Below, one piece after another: positions 63,960 through 64,000 of a DNA stretch of 64,000 nucleotides (within the stretch, counting starts at the first letter, position 1; every line of letters begins with the position of its first letter). The translations under genes and the position numbers were made by a program. The stretch is from an uncultured Cellulophaga sp. Its GTDB lineage: Bacteria > Bacteroidota > Bacteroidia > Flavobacteriales > Flavobacteriaceae. Location: assembly GCA_947491225.1 (NCBI GenBank), contig CANLIE010000009.1, positions 20,558 through 84,557 on the forward strand, read 5' to 3'. The notes beneath the pieces are model-generated. The model was not told the DNA's origin. It saw nothing but the letters and a program-made list of their open reading frames with translations, and ran no database searches.

Positions 63960-64000
63960 AGAAAAAAGCAGAAAATTTAGTAAATTAAAGTTCTGATTTT

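Overview
The window looks like a chromosomal segment of a gliding marine-type member of the Flavobacteriaceae (Bacteroidota). This rests on very AT-rich DNA, promoters of the Bacteroidota type (-33 TTG, -7 TAnnTTTG) instead of sigma70 boxes, the gliding lipoprotein gldH, HU-CCDC81/SPOR and DUF3078 proteins, a PiT transporter fused to a PhoU-like domain, and the family-typical moxR-DUF58-BatD order. Genus cannot be fixed from the sequence alone. There is one tRNA (Leu, UAG), no rRNA and no CRISPR array.

Layout. 0-2.4 kb: moxR/DUF58/BatD-like operon on the minus strand, running off the left edge. 2.7-4.6 kb: an SDR oxidoreductase and a Schlafen/AlbA_2 ATP-binding protein. 4.7-5.7 kb: a decayed IS982-family insertion with perfect 17-bp ends. 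5.9-9.5 kb: an M20 dipeptidase and a DPP-IV-like S9 peptidase, probably one peptide-catabolic operon. 9.6-17 kb: tRNA-Leu, a decayed stretch, a GH3-like enzyme, a small metallopeptidase, two AsmA-like proteins, a BLUF photoreceptor and a PNPOx-like protein. 17.2-19.2 kb: a radical-SAM/TIGR03915 DNA-repair-like pair. 19.5-21.1 kb: an AraC regulator amid very small membrane proteins that escape normal ORF calling. 21.9-25.1 kb: an AraC-response regulator-histidine kinase operon. 25.8-26.7 kb: a gene relic split by a MITE-like element whose ends match the IS982 copy.

27.7-29.7 kb: yicC-gmk-nadD, followed by a zincin metalloprotease. 32.5-40.5 kb: PiT phosphate transporter, dgt, DUF3078/dxs, tadA. 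40.7-43.7 kb: cold-shock protein, a small membrane protein, a serine hydrolase preceded by an unusual structured element, and an acyl-CoA thioesterase. 43.7-51.6 kb: HU-CCDC81/SPOR protein, dprA, trpS, plsC, a sigma factor with an anti-sigma-like barrel protein, a lipoprotein and recA. 51.9-58.8 kb: trhO, then a tightly packed plus-strand run ricT-gldH-pbp1A-scoA-zinc ribbon-scoB. 59.1-60.8 kb: a LytTR/LytS-type two-component system, with a thioredoxin-like protein divergent from it. 61.9-64 kb: an Ntn-type amide hydrolase and a GDPD-like gene separated by a second copy of the structured element seen at 41.4 kb, then a small unknown protein.

The core is housekeeping (tRNA editing and charging, isoprenoid precursor synthesis, dNTP control, recombination, cell-wall synthesis, ketone-body CoA transfer, gliding). 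The most unusual material lies in accessory pockets: the cassette-like element with two copies, the IS982/MITE remnants, a four-copy dispersed repeat, an orphan terminator with structured upstream DNA, and micro-ORFs around the AraC regulator.
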